Below, one piece after another: positions 24,732 through 35,569 of a DNA stretch of 64,000 bases. The DNA is from Calliopum simillimum. Lineage: Eukaryota; Arthropoda; Insecta; Diptera; Lauxaniidae. Position numbers and translations under genes: made by a program. Numbering within the stretch: position 1 is the first letter of the stretch; every line of letters starts with the position of its first letter. Where the stretch lies: contig OX638370.1 in assembly GCA_951812925.1 (NCBI GenBank), forward strand, positions 39,869,948-39,933,947, written 5' to 3'. The notes beneath the pieces were generated by a model that saw only the letters and a program-made list of their open reading frames with translations, ran no database searches and was not told the origin of the DNA.

Positions 24732-25183
24732 CATTCTCTCGACGAAAACCAAATTGATGTGGGGAAAATATGCTATTCTTTATTGCGCTTATGAATTGAA
24801 ATTACTTTAGATTGCTTAAAATCTTGAGGGAAGTAACAGAGATTTAGACAAGCATTGATAAAAAACGTTAAAAACTGAAATCCTTTCTTGGGAAGAGCTT
24901 TAAGACATCTATTGTTTATTCCAACAATTCCTGGTGACTTTTTATTTTTTAAGTTTTGACATATGGTTCTAACTTCTGAAGTATAAGTAGAACATTGAAA
25001 ATTTTCATATATGTTTAGTGCTCGAAAATTTTCAAGAGTGTCGATTTCTTGAGTAGTCGTAGCAATGTCACTGAGATTGGAAGATATCGTATAATTTGAA
25101 GCAAATGACTGAGCCAATATCTCACACTTTTCTTGATTTAAAGAAAAGCTTGAACCATTACATGTTAAGATTGGAATAGTTCA
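24732..25183 (-). pseudogene. Non-LTR retrotransposon (Jockey-type) reverse transcriptase fragment
   Basis: The minus-strand frame reads IPILTCNGSSFSLNQEKCEI, then LKNKKSPGIVGINNRCLKAL, FFINACLNLCYFPQDFKQSK and VISIHKRNKE, followed after a stop by SPHQFGFRRENE. KSPG.DGI (here KSPGIVGI), the FP..FK..KV..IHK region and HQFGFR are consecutive reverse-transcriptase motifs of Jockey-like LINEs. The segment between the last two motifs is deleted, and the catalytic FADD region is absent. A dead 5'-truncated or internally deleted copy, abutting mini-me copy 5. Confidence 0.75.
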
Positions 25184-26084
25184 ATCAATCAATATAAGGC
25201 ATAACGTTGCCGGTTTCACCTATAGGAATTTCTTCGTTGAATTAAACGTTTAACATAATGAGGTAAAGGCTTATTCGCTGAAGGTGGGTATTTCTTCGGT
25301 ACACTACATGCAATAGCTTTATTCAGAATAATTTTAAAAGGGTTTTAGCGTAGAACAAAAGTGATCCAACAACAACCAGAATATTTCAATATTTTACAAA
25401 TTTCGCAGAAGTACACCAATCGCAGAAATAATTTTTGTTGTTATTTTTTGAGCTCGTCGAAATTTCACGGAATTAAAAAATTTATGAAAAATAGTTTTTG
25501 TTGTTTCGCATAAAAAAACCACAAACAATTTTTCGTGTGTGTTGTATTGTAGTTCTCAGAAATTTTAAAAATTATTGAAATGTTGTGTTTGTTGTAAACG
25601 AGTCACCAAAACTACAAAAAAAAATAGTTTTTGTGATTGTTGTCCTTCGGGGAATATGTAGTTGTTGTGAAAGAGAAAATTTTGCATTGAACGCTGACAC
25701 TTTTGCTTTGGACGATTCTAAGCCTTATACACTTTTTTCGTAAATTGTCTAAATTTTGAGTAAAAAATGGTTTTTTGGTCCACGAAGTTGTTGAAAATCA
25801 ATACAATTGTATATAGACGCCAAAAGAAACACTCCTGTTGTGATAGTATTATTTAAGATAAAATGTTGAGCACAAATTCCCAAAAAAATTACCAATAGGA
25901 TATCGGATCACTTCATGTACAATTATAATTATTATGTGAAATTTTTTTTAAAAGCCAATATTAAGGATAACGGTCTAGACTCTAGAGACCTGCTTAATTG
26001 AATGTTGGTGCGATCATTTATCAAATAAACTAATTTTGAACTAAAAGGCCACGAACTTCTATCAACTTTACTACTGTGCTTGTT
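25184..26084. other. Unassigned AT-rich DNA with one copy of the recurrent fold-back core
   Basis: Around 25695-25750 lies a degenerate copy of a phrase seen in several fold-backs (TTTGGACGATTCTAAGC, ACACTTTTTTCGTAA). No gene recognised. Confidence 0.45.
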
Positions 26085-26640
26085 GTAAGGTGTTTGAAAT
26101 TTTATTTCCTTTGGCTGTGATTTTGCACTAACTGTGGCAAAGATATTTGCATTCACTTTTCCTATTAAAAAATTCGCCAATAAAATTATATTCCATCATT
26201 TAACTAATATGTATCTGTTTGATATTGAATTGAAAAAACAAAATTTTTATTTTTAGCAAAATTGCATTTATGTATCTGAAATGATTACATATTTTTAAAT
26301 CTTTTATTTTTTGTTGTTCTTGTTCATCTGATTGGCGTGATTATCAAGGTCTGCTTTTGTACCGGTACCCTTGTAACCTGCATCATGACCCGGTCCAGTT
26401 TCTTTGTTATTCTTGTTACACTGGTTCGCACGATTATCTTGAGCTGCCTTGTCCATGACTTCAAAAAATCTTTGACTCTGAATTAAAGTTTAAAACTGAA
26501 TGATAAAATCGAAAGATCCTCACACTGTGACTGCCGAAAAACTTTTAACATAACTGAGGAAAATGAATTCGTTTATGTACTTACAAAATACTCGTAGTGA
26601 TGAACATAATGTGTACGAAACGTTAGTTGTATACATGTGT
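26085..26640 (-). repeat. Duplicated block 1b carrying small gene C
   Basis: Second copy of the block around gene A, same orientation, with close match across 3' flank, coding region and about 150 bp upstream. Confidence 0.7.
26304..26456 (-). CDS. Small hydrophilic protein, subfamily 1, copy C (50 aa)
   Basis: An intact 50-codon frame starting MDKAAQDNRANQCNKNN. It matches copy A except for a few residues: Pro15 is Lys, the C-terminal motif reads NQMNKNNKK, and the tail is one residue shorter. Several codon differences from A are silent. No signal peptide or membrane segment. The frame stays open and similarly placed relative to its duplicated flanks, so both A and C are probably functional. 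Function unknown. An nTTCnnGAAn-type palindrome (TTCGCGAA near 26711) lies about 255 bp upstream and could be a heat-shock-factor half-site pair, or chance. Confidence 0.75.
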   Translation of the reverse strand: MDKAAQDNRANQCNKNNKETGPGHDAGYKGTGTKADLDNHANQMNKNNKK

Positions 26641-26762
26641 CTAAGCTTTAAATCAAAGGATGGAACTTTCAATTGCTTGAACACTTTGGTCGCCATAAAC
26701 GATCATATTCTTCGCGAAACAGATCGTTCTCTTTACACATACATGGTCAGTTTTGTCGCACT

Positions 26763-26840
26763 CCAATGGGGAATGGAGCGCATCAATAGCGCTTCTGAAG
26801 CGCTCTAAAGCAGCAGTGAAGCGCATCTCTCTCGCATGGA
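26763..26840. repeat. GC-richer 80-bp repeat shared with 33131-33200
   Basis: GGGGAATGGAGCGCATCAAT and GAAGCGCTCTAAAGCAGCAG occur at both places. The segment contains AGCGCTTC/GAAGCGCT palindromes. At 33.1 kb it leads into a 36-bp minisatellite, while here it stands alone. Confidence 0.65.
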
Positions 26841-27484
26841 AATTTTCTGTTGGGATAGTCAAAAACACGCGTATGTATTTGCTCTTTGTTGTACACATTT
26901 ATTAAGAGGAGGGGGTGCAAAGCTAAGAGCACTTAAAGTGGTATGCATGCATATCTATCTGTCAAGCAGAGTAGCTATACGCAAAAAATTTCGCAAGTGA
27001 GTCCCTCTATGAATTTAAAGTTAAAAAAAGCTTTTGAAAACAAATGATTATTTGTGTCAACAAGTAAGGACTTTTGAAAAAAAAATACAAAATTTTCCTA
27101 AAATATTAAGCATGCCTAATAAATTTTTCTTTTTGACCAATTTCTGAAAAATTATAAAATGTTTTGGAAAATTCTGTAATATTGCACACGTATCCTATGG
27201 ACAATTCTAAGCATTTTATGCCGTATGCACTTTTTTCGTAAGATGCCTTGCTTTTCTCTACTAGTGAAAAAACGACTAACTTGGAGTCACTTTATGTTAA
27301 TAACTTTTGAACCAATTTTGATTCTCCCAATATATGTAGTTCCTAGATATGTATGTGCAGAGTGCGCACTTATTTTTCATAATTTTTTCAGAGGTGGAGA
27401 AGTTGCTTAAATTTCTGTTTATTAATTTGAAATAGAAATTTTCAACAGCATTGTCTGACAAATTCAAACTTTTTGTTGCATGTA

Positions 27485-28690
27485 CGAGGGGCCTAACAAA
27501 AGTTCGCTTAGTAGAATTGAAAAAACTAGATAAAAAATTTTTTAAATTAATAACTTTATTCTTCATCTGTTTGTATTTTTTCAACGTAATTGCCATTTAT
27601 TTTGAGACATTTTTGAAGTCGATAAATCCATCTTGAAAAACAGTCTTCAAAATCGGCTTTTTGCAGTTTTACAATTTTATCATTAGCCTCATTTATTATC
27701 TCCTCATTGCTGTTGAAGACTCTCCCTCTCAAATTTTTTTTATTTTGGAAACAGGTGCTGGACGAATTTCTTCGATGCCTGTTAGCGCAATAAAAGCGGT
27801 GGTTTTTTCAGCAGTGTGCGCTCGCACATTATTGCGATGTAGAAAGTAGGAGCTACGCCTTTTTTTGGCGTTTTCCCAACAAATTTTGGAAATTTTTTGG
27901 TAAGCAGGTTTCAGTATACCACTAAGCAATAACCGTCTGACATTTTTCCAAAGGAATAGCAGCTACAACTTTCTCTCTGATGAATTAAACTGACATCATT
28001 AATTTTATTGCTGACTTTTTTTGCTTTGCTTTAACAGGTCGACTGGCACCTTCTGGGCAACATACCATTGATTGTTGTTTGGTTTAAGGGTCGTACTTGT
28101 AAAACAATGCTTCATCACCTATTGAAATTTTCTTGAAAGTGTTAGACTCTCCGTTTTTGCCTTTTTCTGATCACTTAAAATTCTAGGAATCCATCGTGCA
28201 GATTTCTTCGTGTATCCAAGATCATTTTTTAATATTCGCGATACAGCCATGACAATCAAGCCCAGTTCCTCAGCAATGATTTCCTGGGTCAATCTTGGAT
28301 TCTCGTCAATTTTAGACTTCACCAGCACTACACTTGCTTAACCAGTCGAAGATTTTGGGCAGCCTTCTCGAGGTTCGTCCTCCACAGAAAAACGATCTGT
28401 CTGGAATCTTAGCAACCACTTTGAAATTGTCACGAGAGATGGCGCAATAACTTCAAATGCTATTTGGCATTCACTAAATATCTTACGTTGAAATCTCTAG
28501 CTGCGTTGGCACTGGCATATCTGCTGGCATTGTTTCACGATTTTTACGTTTTCTTTTCTCCATTTTGACCGTTCTTTCTGAAAATTAAAATGATATATCG
28601 TAAGGCTATAACAAATAGTACGCAATTTTTTGATTTACTAAAAATGTATAATATGACACCTACTAAGCGAACTTTTGTAAAGCCCCTTCG
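27485..28690 (-). mobile_element. mariner-type transposon, decayed transposase
   Basis: Inverted ends CGAGGGGCCTAACAAAAGTT (left) and the complement of CGAAGGGGCTTTACAAAAGT (right), flanked by TA on both sides. The total is 1206 bp, close to full mariner length. Minus-strand pieces include an HTH region (NPRLTQEIIAEELG, GYTKKSARWIPR), a degenerate LHRNNVRAH where HxDNAxxH is expected (catalytic Asp lost) and a mariner-like C-terminus (GRVFNSNEEIINEAN). Several stops and frameshifts mark it as dead. Confidence 0.8.
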
Positions 28691-28692
28691 TA

Positions 28693-30339
28693 TGATAAAT
28701 TCCAATAAATTCTTAAATTAGACGTTTAAAAATATCCGCTTCTCGTAGTTTTCCTGCAGCACGTCAGATTTTTATAATCGATTTCTTAAGTTTTTTATTA
28801 CATTGTACTGAAAATACCAAAATAACGCATTCTTGTGTTGAATCGGCAAATTTAACTATACACTCCTTACATCTGAGGTATATCACGTGTTGGCCAAACT
28901 TATGCAAGATATTAAAAGCAATATTTTTGTAGAAAATTTTAAAACTCTACATCTCCCACACTTAGGTAATTTTGATCCTTTCGACGTGATACGGGTATAC
29001 GGGTATTAAGAATATGTTGGCATTTCTCATGACTGCAAAACTGTGTCGTAGCGTGTAATGCCTAAATGAAAAATTTTGGTTCCAAAAAAATACCATATAT
29101 AAAAAAAAAATTTCAAAAGTCTATATTAGTTGCTTCAAAAATAATATTTTTTAAAACCCTTCTTTACGTTAAAATTTTGGGAAAATTTTGGCCTACATAC
29201 AACTTTATAGGTGGGGCATTCCATTGTGACTCATGAGACATTTTGCAATAGATTATGACAAATTTTTGGTCATAACTAAGTTATTTTAGACTGAAAACAG
29301 TACCGAAAAAAAATAACTAAAGAACCCTTCTTTAACGAAGCATAAGAAAATTTTAAAAAGTCAATGCTTTATGCCTTAAATTGTTATACAAATTGGATTT
29401 GGCTCAAAAGAGCGATATCTTCAAGAGAGCTAAAGAAGTGATTTTCGAACACCTTGTAACATCGGTTAGCCAACGCTTGGTATACGTATTCACAAAAGAA
29501 ATGCAAAATGAACCATTCGACATCAGAATCTTTACAGCTTCTACAAAGATCGGTAAGCCCCAATACTGAGGCGTGTCTATCTATAAAAACGTGTCATGTA
29601 ATGACACCAATTAAGATTCTGAGGGTTCGTATGCCCACAAAATACATTTTGAGTCAATATTGGCTCTAAGCATTGGAGTGGTTTCATAACATGGGTTTTA
29701 GAAATTGAGTCAGTTGAAGACCCTTTTCCTAGCAAGTTCGTCATAGTTTTCATTGCCAAAGGAATTGCTTTGTCCGGGAACCGGAAATAAAAAAACGTCT
29801 ATGTTAGAGCAAAAAAAAAAATATATGAGATCTCATCAAAATCCGAGCTCTACTAAAAATCTGATAAAGTTAGAGAAAGCTACAATCTTCTTCTTTAAAA
29901 GCCTAATCTAAATAATGCCGATACCTTTATTTTTCGCTGAAACATCGTAGACTGAAATAAAGAAAAAAATTTAGTTTGCTCCGAAAAAAGATAAAGAAAC
30001 GATAGGTATACAAAATTTGAATTAAGTTTTAAAGAAAAAGATTAAAACTTTTAACTTGTTTAACTGATTTTACGGGTTAACGATATGGTTTCTAGTTTTA
30101 TAGTTTCAAAAAATTGCAAAAACGGTATTTTTTGCTTTTTTAGGTTAGGATATTTCAAAAACAATTAGGCTGTTCGTTTTCTCCGAAAAGCTCCTGTTTA
30201 CGCATGAAACGAACATGCATTTTATTATTATTTTTTTTTTGATTTTTTCTAGTTTTATATGGTTATGTCACAATGTTTTCGTAATATTTCGAGAAGACGA
30301 TCAGATAGATTTCTTCGGGGCTTTCATTTTTTGGAACTG
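28693..30339. other. Unassigned DNA, no convincing gene
   Basis: A 62-codon frame at 29381-29569 (LVTSVSQRLVYVFTKEMQNE) reads plausibly as protein but matches nothing I recognise. No splice partner or promoter could be assigned. Confidence 0.35.
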
Positions 30340-31781
30340 AGTGATATACAATTTGTAATCTTAATCATTTGTTTTAAGTATTTAAATATGTATTCGAAAA
30401 GTATTAACAGCATTGCTTCTGCAGTTTAATTACTGTACACGGTGTTTGTAATACGTGTCCGTTCCCTCATTGCATACCAGAAAAAAATAATAAATTGGGA
30501 CTCCCCAAGTTATATCTCTGGATAAAGTTGGTATAACATAAACTTCTGATGAAATAGAAAAGTTGTTCTCTGACGCTTACAAAAAGCTCACAGAAAAAAC
30601 AAAAATAAAAACAGAATGTTGCCATATTTTAAAAACTTTGTGCGAACAACATTTAACAGTTTCTTTAGTTTCAAAAACCAACCACCGGGACATAACTTAG
30701 GAGTGATTTATCAAAAGGGTTTATTTTCACTTACGACCTTGAACAAACTTTAGAGTAGCATCGTCGTTATCATGTTAGAATGTATCATAGAAGACCAATT
30801 CACAGCTTATTTTGAAGATGAAGAATAGTACTAATAGTGCATTTAATTAAAAAGAGCAAAAACAAAAACCGCGCGTCCCCTACATATATAATCCAAAAAT
30901 CGTGTTTTTGAATTTTTAGGCCCGAATATCTCAAAAACCATAAGCGGTAGAGCAATTCCAACTGGATTCGGAATCAGCACCGCCAAATACATCCAAAATA
31001 ATTATTTTGGTTTTGGTTTGTTGTGTTTTTTTTTCGAAAGTAACGTTTTTCGACCACATTTCAAAAAGCGCCGAGCGGATTTTTTTCTTTATGGCTTAAA
31101 ATGATACTAAAGAGATCCGAAAATAATTCAAATCAACATTTTGAAATGACTTGCAATTTTTTTTTAATTTTGCTCATGGTCACTGTGATAGATCCGAGCT
31201 ATAACACGTAACAACATCATTAAGTTTCTTAGATTTTCCGATAAATTGTGTTAAACATTTTTTTTTTCAGCAAAATGAACAAAATTCTATGAAGCTTGTT
31301 TAGTGTATTGGTTGATGACATAATATTCGTGGTACTTCATAAGCAATGATTTCGTAGGTTAATTTGGTATTGGATACCCGTCAAATTTAGTCTTCACAAA
31401 GCCACATTTTTACATTTTTAAGTCGAAGACTTAGAGCAGTCTATTTATAATTACCTAAGTTCAAAAGATGTGGCGCCTTCACTTTATATGCATTTTGGCA
31501 CGCATCAAAGACGATAATAGACGTCCAAATGCATAGAATATGTCAAATCTAATTGCTGACGATGCGATTTTTGACGATCTTCCATCAGTATTTTTAATAT
31601 TTCAAACGTAGTATTGTTGGATTATTTCAAATTGTGTGGCAACTTTGAAACTCTCAATGAGGTCTCAACTGACCTTATCTAAGAAAATTATTTTAAACAA
31701 ATAATTTTGTGAGTAGAAACCGCTCTAAAGTAAGTATGTACTCAAAAGAAAAAAGCTTTTACGCAAATCGTCCCTTGTGTG

Positions 31782-31903
31782 CTGTGGTGGGCAAAACGTT
31801 GCCATAGGGCAGCTTCGTATCAAAGAGAGGATTTTTTGCGTATCTTTTTGTATAAGATAAAACGAGACAAAAAGTAAGTTGCATGTAGTGGTGCCCAGCA
31901 CTG
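31782..31903. mobile_element. hAT-type MITE (122 bp) upstream of small gene D
   Basis: Ends CTGTGGTGGGCA and TGCCCAGCACTG are imperfect inverted repeats, flanked by 8-bp duplications CTTGTGTG (31774-31781) and CTTATGTG (31904-31911). The corresponding position in block 2a (CTTGAGTGC near 21743) is uninterrupted, so this insertion postdates the duplication. Confidence 0.75.
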
Positions 31904-31972
31904 CTTATGTGCAATTGCATACAACTAATGCTTAGGAATAAAATGACTTATGATCAAGCGCAAGTTTTTTCC

Positions 31973-32008
31973 ATATAAGACAACATCATCAATTAGTTCA
32001 CTTCAGTT
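31973..32008 (+). promoter_or_regulatory. Core promoter of small gene D
   Basis: ATATAAG at 31973-31979 and TCAGTT at 32003-32008, same spacing as copies B and E. The hAT MITE ends 70 bp upstream of the TATA box. Confidence 0.75.
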
Positions 32009-32035
32009 TGAGCAGAATTTTTAAACTAAAAAAAC

Positions 32036-32203
32036 ATGGACAAATCAGGAAGTGCAAACCGCACTAATCAGTGCAATCCAACCCACGCACCCAGCGGACC
32101 AGGACATTCTGCTGGTTACCAGGGATCGGGAACCAGGAGTGATTTAAACAATCACTCCAACCAAGGCAATCCCAACAATTCCAATTATGGAGGCCGAAAA
32201 TAA
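32036..32203 (+). CDS. Small hydrophilic protein, subfamily 2, copy D (55 aa)
   Basis: An intact 55-codon frame starting MDKSGSANRTNQCNPTH and ending SNYGGRK. Relative to B and E it has Lys for Arg at position 3 and one Gly fewer in the terminal Gly run. Everything else, including the two NQ.NP motifs and the Gly/His-rich centre, is identical. TATA, initiator and a polyadenylation signal (32267-32272) are in place. Function unknown. A recent hAT insertion close upstream may alter its expression. Confidence 0.85.
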   Translation: MDKSGSANRTNQCNPTHAPSGPGHSAGYQGSGTRSDLNNHSNQGNPNNSNYGGRK

Positions 32204-32266
32204 GGAGGCGTTATAACAAATATATATATGTTTATATATATACTACAATCATTTTAATGATTTTAA

Positions 32267-32272
32267 AATAAA
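32267..32272 (+). terminator. Polyadenylation signal of small gene D
   Basis: AATAAA 64 bases after the stop, at the same relative place as in copy B. Confidence 0.7.
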
Positions 32273-33130
32273 CGCTTCGTTTCATAAAAATGCATTTTGT
32301 GTTTTTTGGTTTGTTTTTGCATTGGATTTGTTTTTTGGTATTCAGGAAAAGAGCATTAAAATTCTTCGTAATATTTCGAAAAAAATGGTTTAAAAAAAAA
32401 TATCGCAGAAAGGATTTTGAACTCCTTTATAAAGTTTGTACATTTTAAAAATATCTCTGAAGGTTTTTTGATTTTGTGTTGTTTTGGAAAAATTTGGATC
32501 TTTTGGATTATTAATTAGGAAATTTTGTGAAAAAACAGTTTCTTGAGAAATATTTTCATTTTGTTTTTTTTTTTTTTTTTGTGCGTCATCTGAAATAATT
32601 TTTTGTTTTTTAACAACCGATATAAAAAAGTCTTAAACCTCAAAAAATGTTATATTTTAAACCCAGTTTTGGCTAGAATTGCTTAAAACATAATAAGTAT
32701 TAAGCAATGCTTGCCAAAACAGACTTTAAAATAAGACGGTTCTTGCTGCGCTTGTGAAAAAATAAAAACTTCACGTCTTTTTGGATTTCAGTGACGATAT
32801 GTACATGGGTACATATTGGTATCGTCCGTAGTCCTTGTAGCAGCAATCGCCAACTTGTTGTTGCAAAATTTTGAATCCGTTTATGAAGGCAATGTATGAG
32901 AACATGCATATTTCATAGAAAAAAGCAGTCGAAAATTGGTTAAGTGTCCAGCTGGTATGAAAAAGAATCAAAGAATATTGGTCACGTACATATGTATGTA
33001 CATACATGACTGTGGCATTTTTGACAAAACAACCTGACTCGAAATTAGCAACTTTTCAGTAGAGCTTATAAATTTGCTTTACTGCTTCGCAATATGTTGT
33101 TGAATTTTATCGATACAGCGTTGAATCTCC

Positions 33131-34110
33131 CTAATGGGGAATGGAGCGCATCAATACCGCTTCTGAAGCGCTCTAAAGCAGCAGTGAAGCGCATCTCTCT
33201 CGTTTCCCAAAGCGCTGAAATTAACATTGGCATGTCATTGGAAGAAGCGCTTCGTGCTCGCTACCAGAAATGCTCTTTGGATGCGCATTGCTCTCGCATT
33301 CAGAAATGCTCTTTGGATGCTTTTTGGATGACAATAAAAATATTTAAAAAATTAATTTTTAATTGAAATTTTATGCTTTCGCCAGAAAGACTCACCAGGA
33401 TTTTTTTTTTTTTTTTTGATGTAATTATAATTATTTTTATTTTACTAAATTAATTATAATTGAAAAATTGCAAGCTGAAAAACTTTTGTGTTTGGTCTGG
33501 ACCAATTCTCAATCGCAGTGCCAGTCGCTAGACAACTGCTCCATCCTCGCACTCTTACGAAGCCGACTTATTGATTTATTTTGTTTTGTAATACATGACC
33601 GAAAGCGCTTCGTTCTCGCTACCAGAAATGCTCTTTGGATGCACATCGCTCTCGCATTCAGAAATGTTCTTTGGATGCGCTTCGCACTCGCTACCAGAAA
33701 TGCTCTTTGGATGCGCATCGCTCTCGCATTCAGAAATCTTCTTTGGATGCGCTTCGCACTCGCTACCAGAATGCTCTTTGGATGCGCATCGCTCTCGCAT
33801 TCAGAAATGTTCTTTGGATGCGCTTCGTGCTCGCTACCAAAAATGCTCTTTGGATGTGCATCGCTCTCGCATCCAGAAATGCTCTTTGGATGCGCATCGC
33901 TCTCGCATTCAGAAATGTTCTTTGGATGCGCTTCGTGCTCGCTACCAAAAATGCTCTTTGGATGTGCATCGCTCTCGCATCCAGAAATGCTCTTTGGATG
34001 CGTTTCGCTCTTGCATTCAGAAATGGTCTTTTGTGTGCTCATATTTTCTGCGCTATAGGTAGCGAGAGCGAAGCGCATCCAATCAGCTCTTTAGATGCGA
34101 GAAGGACGCG
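33131..34110. repeat. 36-bp minisatellite array (TCTTTGGATGCGC...)
   Basis: The unit begins TCTTTGGATGCGC and ends CAGAAATG(C/T). It is 36 bp long, with alternating variants: 'CATCGCTCTCGCATT' and 'TTCG(C/T)(A/G)CTCGCTACC'. A short cluster lies at 33250-33320 and a main run of about 11 units at 33600-34030, partly arranged as higher-order pairs or triplets. Because 36 is divisible by three, long frames of 150-196 codons stay open on both strands in several frames. One 35-bp unit near 33770 shifts the frame. These frames have no start context, promoter or homology, so I treat them as repeat artefacts. Confidence 0.8.
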
Positions 34111-34317
34111 CTATGAATTTTTCGTTAAAATCGCACTTAAATTAATTCGACCAATCGGTCTCAAAATTTGAGTTTTACCGAAGTTAAAAATCATAACTGA
34201 ATGGTTTTTTTCAATTTATTTGTTGCAAGGGCATAACTTTATTTTTTTGTGCGTTAAGTAAAGCCCAGAATTTTTCAGGAATGTGTACCTCAAGAGTAAC
34301 TTACAAACAAATTTCTG

Positions 34318-34992
34318 TACACAGAGAAAACAACATTGCCAAAAGTGGCAGAAACGTAGTTATTTTAACCACGTGGCGACCCAAATTTTGAACATGGCTC
34401 TGGCAGTTTTAACAACGAGCGTTGCTAGATGGGTTTTAACTACGTTTGTGAGTGATTTAACAACGCGCCTTGCTAAATAAAATACAGAAGAAAAAACAAT
34501 TTTTTTGAATTAATTTTTAATTTTTACCTGTCATTGTCTTGATAACTGACATTATATTATTTTCTTTTTTTATTTTAAATTTTATGCTTTAAATAAAATT
34601 TTTTCTGTTTGATATTGGGGAGATTTAAACCTGGAACCTGTCGTGTAATAGATGCGAACGTTCGCAACCCAGCCACGGCCATCGTTATTGTGAAGTTGAC
34701 TAAAAGTCTATTTGTTACGAAATGAGCTGACTACGTTTCGTGAGTGTTATAACTACGTTTCGTTACTGATTTGAGTTTAACAACGCTTCGTGGGTGTTTT
34801 GACTACGTTTCGTTGCTAATTTGGATTTAACAACGCTTGGCAACCAGCATTGTTGAATAAGTTTCAACCACGATTGTGAGTGATTTAAATACGCACCATA
34901 CAAATATCAGCTTGGAGCGTTATTAAATCCAAAACAGCAACGAAATGTAGTTAAAACACTCACGAACGTGGTTTTTTCTTCGCTCCCTGTAA
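34318..34992. mobile_element. MITE with GTTTCGT / AACAACGC repeats and a tRNA-like core
   Basis: The ends TACACAGAGAAAACAAC (left) and the complement of TTACAGGGAGCGAAG (right) are roughly inverted. Inside are many interspersed copies of AACTACGTTT, AACAACGC and CGTGAGTG in both orientations. A tRNA-like stretch sits near the middle (34617-34685). Confidence 0.5.
34617..34685 (-). other. Degenerate tRNA-like sequence (SINE-head-like)
   Basis: On the minus strand it begins near GGCCGTGGCTGGGTTGCGAA (A-box-like), followed by a central stretch and then CAGGTTCCAGGTTTAAATCT (B-box-like, where GGTTCGAATC would be expected). Box spacing resembles a tRNA gene. Stem pairing is damaged, so it is a tRNA-derived relic and not a working tRNA. 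Confidence 0.45.
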
Positions 34993-35569
34993 TGTGGCAT
35001 TCAACTTTGACTGCTAATAACACGAAAACCACACAATTTATAAAAAACCTTTGTTGGAAGGAAATGTGTATCTCAAGGAGCTTAATACTGTAGTATTCTT
35101 AAAGCAGGAACATTGAAAATTAGCTCGATCCCAAAGATATTTCATGCGAAAATTGTACTTTAAAGTGCCAAATTCTCAGTTTCCCGACATTACATCTCTT
35201 CCGAAATTAAAGTTTTAACGCCAAATAAAATGCACTGAAGCCTTCAGAAGATCTTCGGGAACCTTCGGGTGGCACAGAAAACTATCAGTTAAGGCTAGTT
35301 GATACGGATACTCTATGGCGATAGATGTTTTTCTGCTAGTATATCTAGAAATTTTTCGTTTTGACTATGAAGCCTTTAGGTGACCTTCGGCTGTCCCAGA
35401 AAATTACCAATCAATGGTATTCACGTTGTACTCCTACCAATGAAATTTCGTCAAAATAGCTTCTATGATGTGCGAGATGTAATGGGATATAACAAAAAGT
35501 GTCGCAAAAAAAAAGTCTCGCCAAATTTTGCACAAATGCAGCCAAAGATGTTTCACTTTTTAATGGAAA

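Larger units (their letters stand above)
30340..32500 (+). repeat. Duplicated block 2b carrying small gene D
   Basis: Collinear with 19370-22450 but without the mini-me insertion, and with its own 122-bp hAT MITE (31782-31903) just upstream of the promoter. Confidence 0.75.

Noticed and set aside
26704..26720. Heat-shock element upstream of small gene C
   Set aside because: Only one TTCGCGAA pair and not conserved upstream of the other copies; not listed as a site.
29381..29569. 62-codon ORF with protein-like composition
   Set aside because: No recognisable family, no promoter; kept only as a remark.
33240..34030. CRISPR-like array
   Set aside because: Units are contiguous without unique spacers, and the DNA is clearly eukaryotic.
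33509..34078. 189- and 196-codon ORFs on both strands
   Set aside because: They arise from a stop-free 36-bp repeat whose period is a multiple of three; no promoter, start context or homology.
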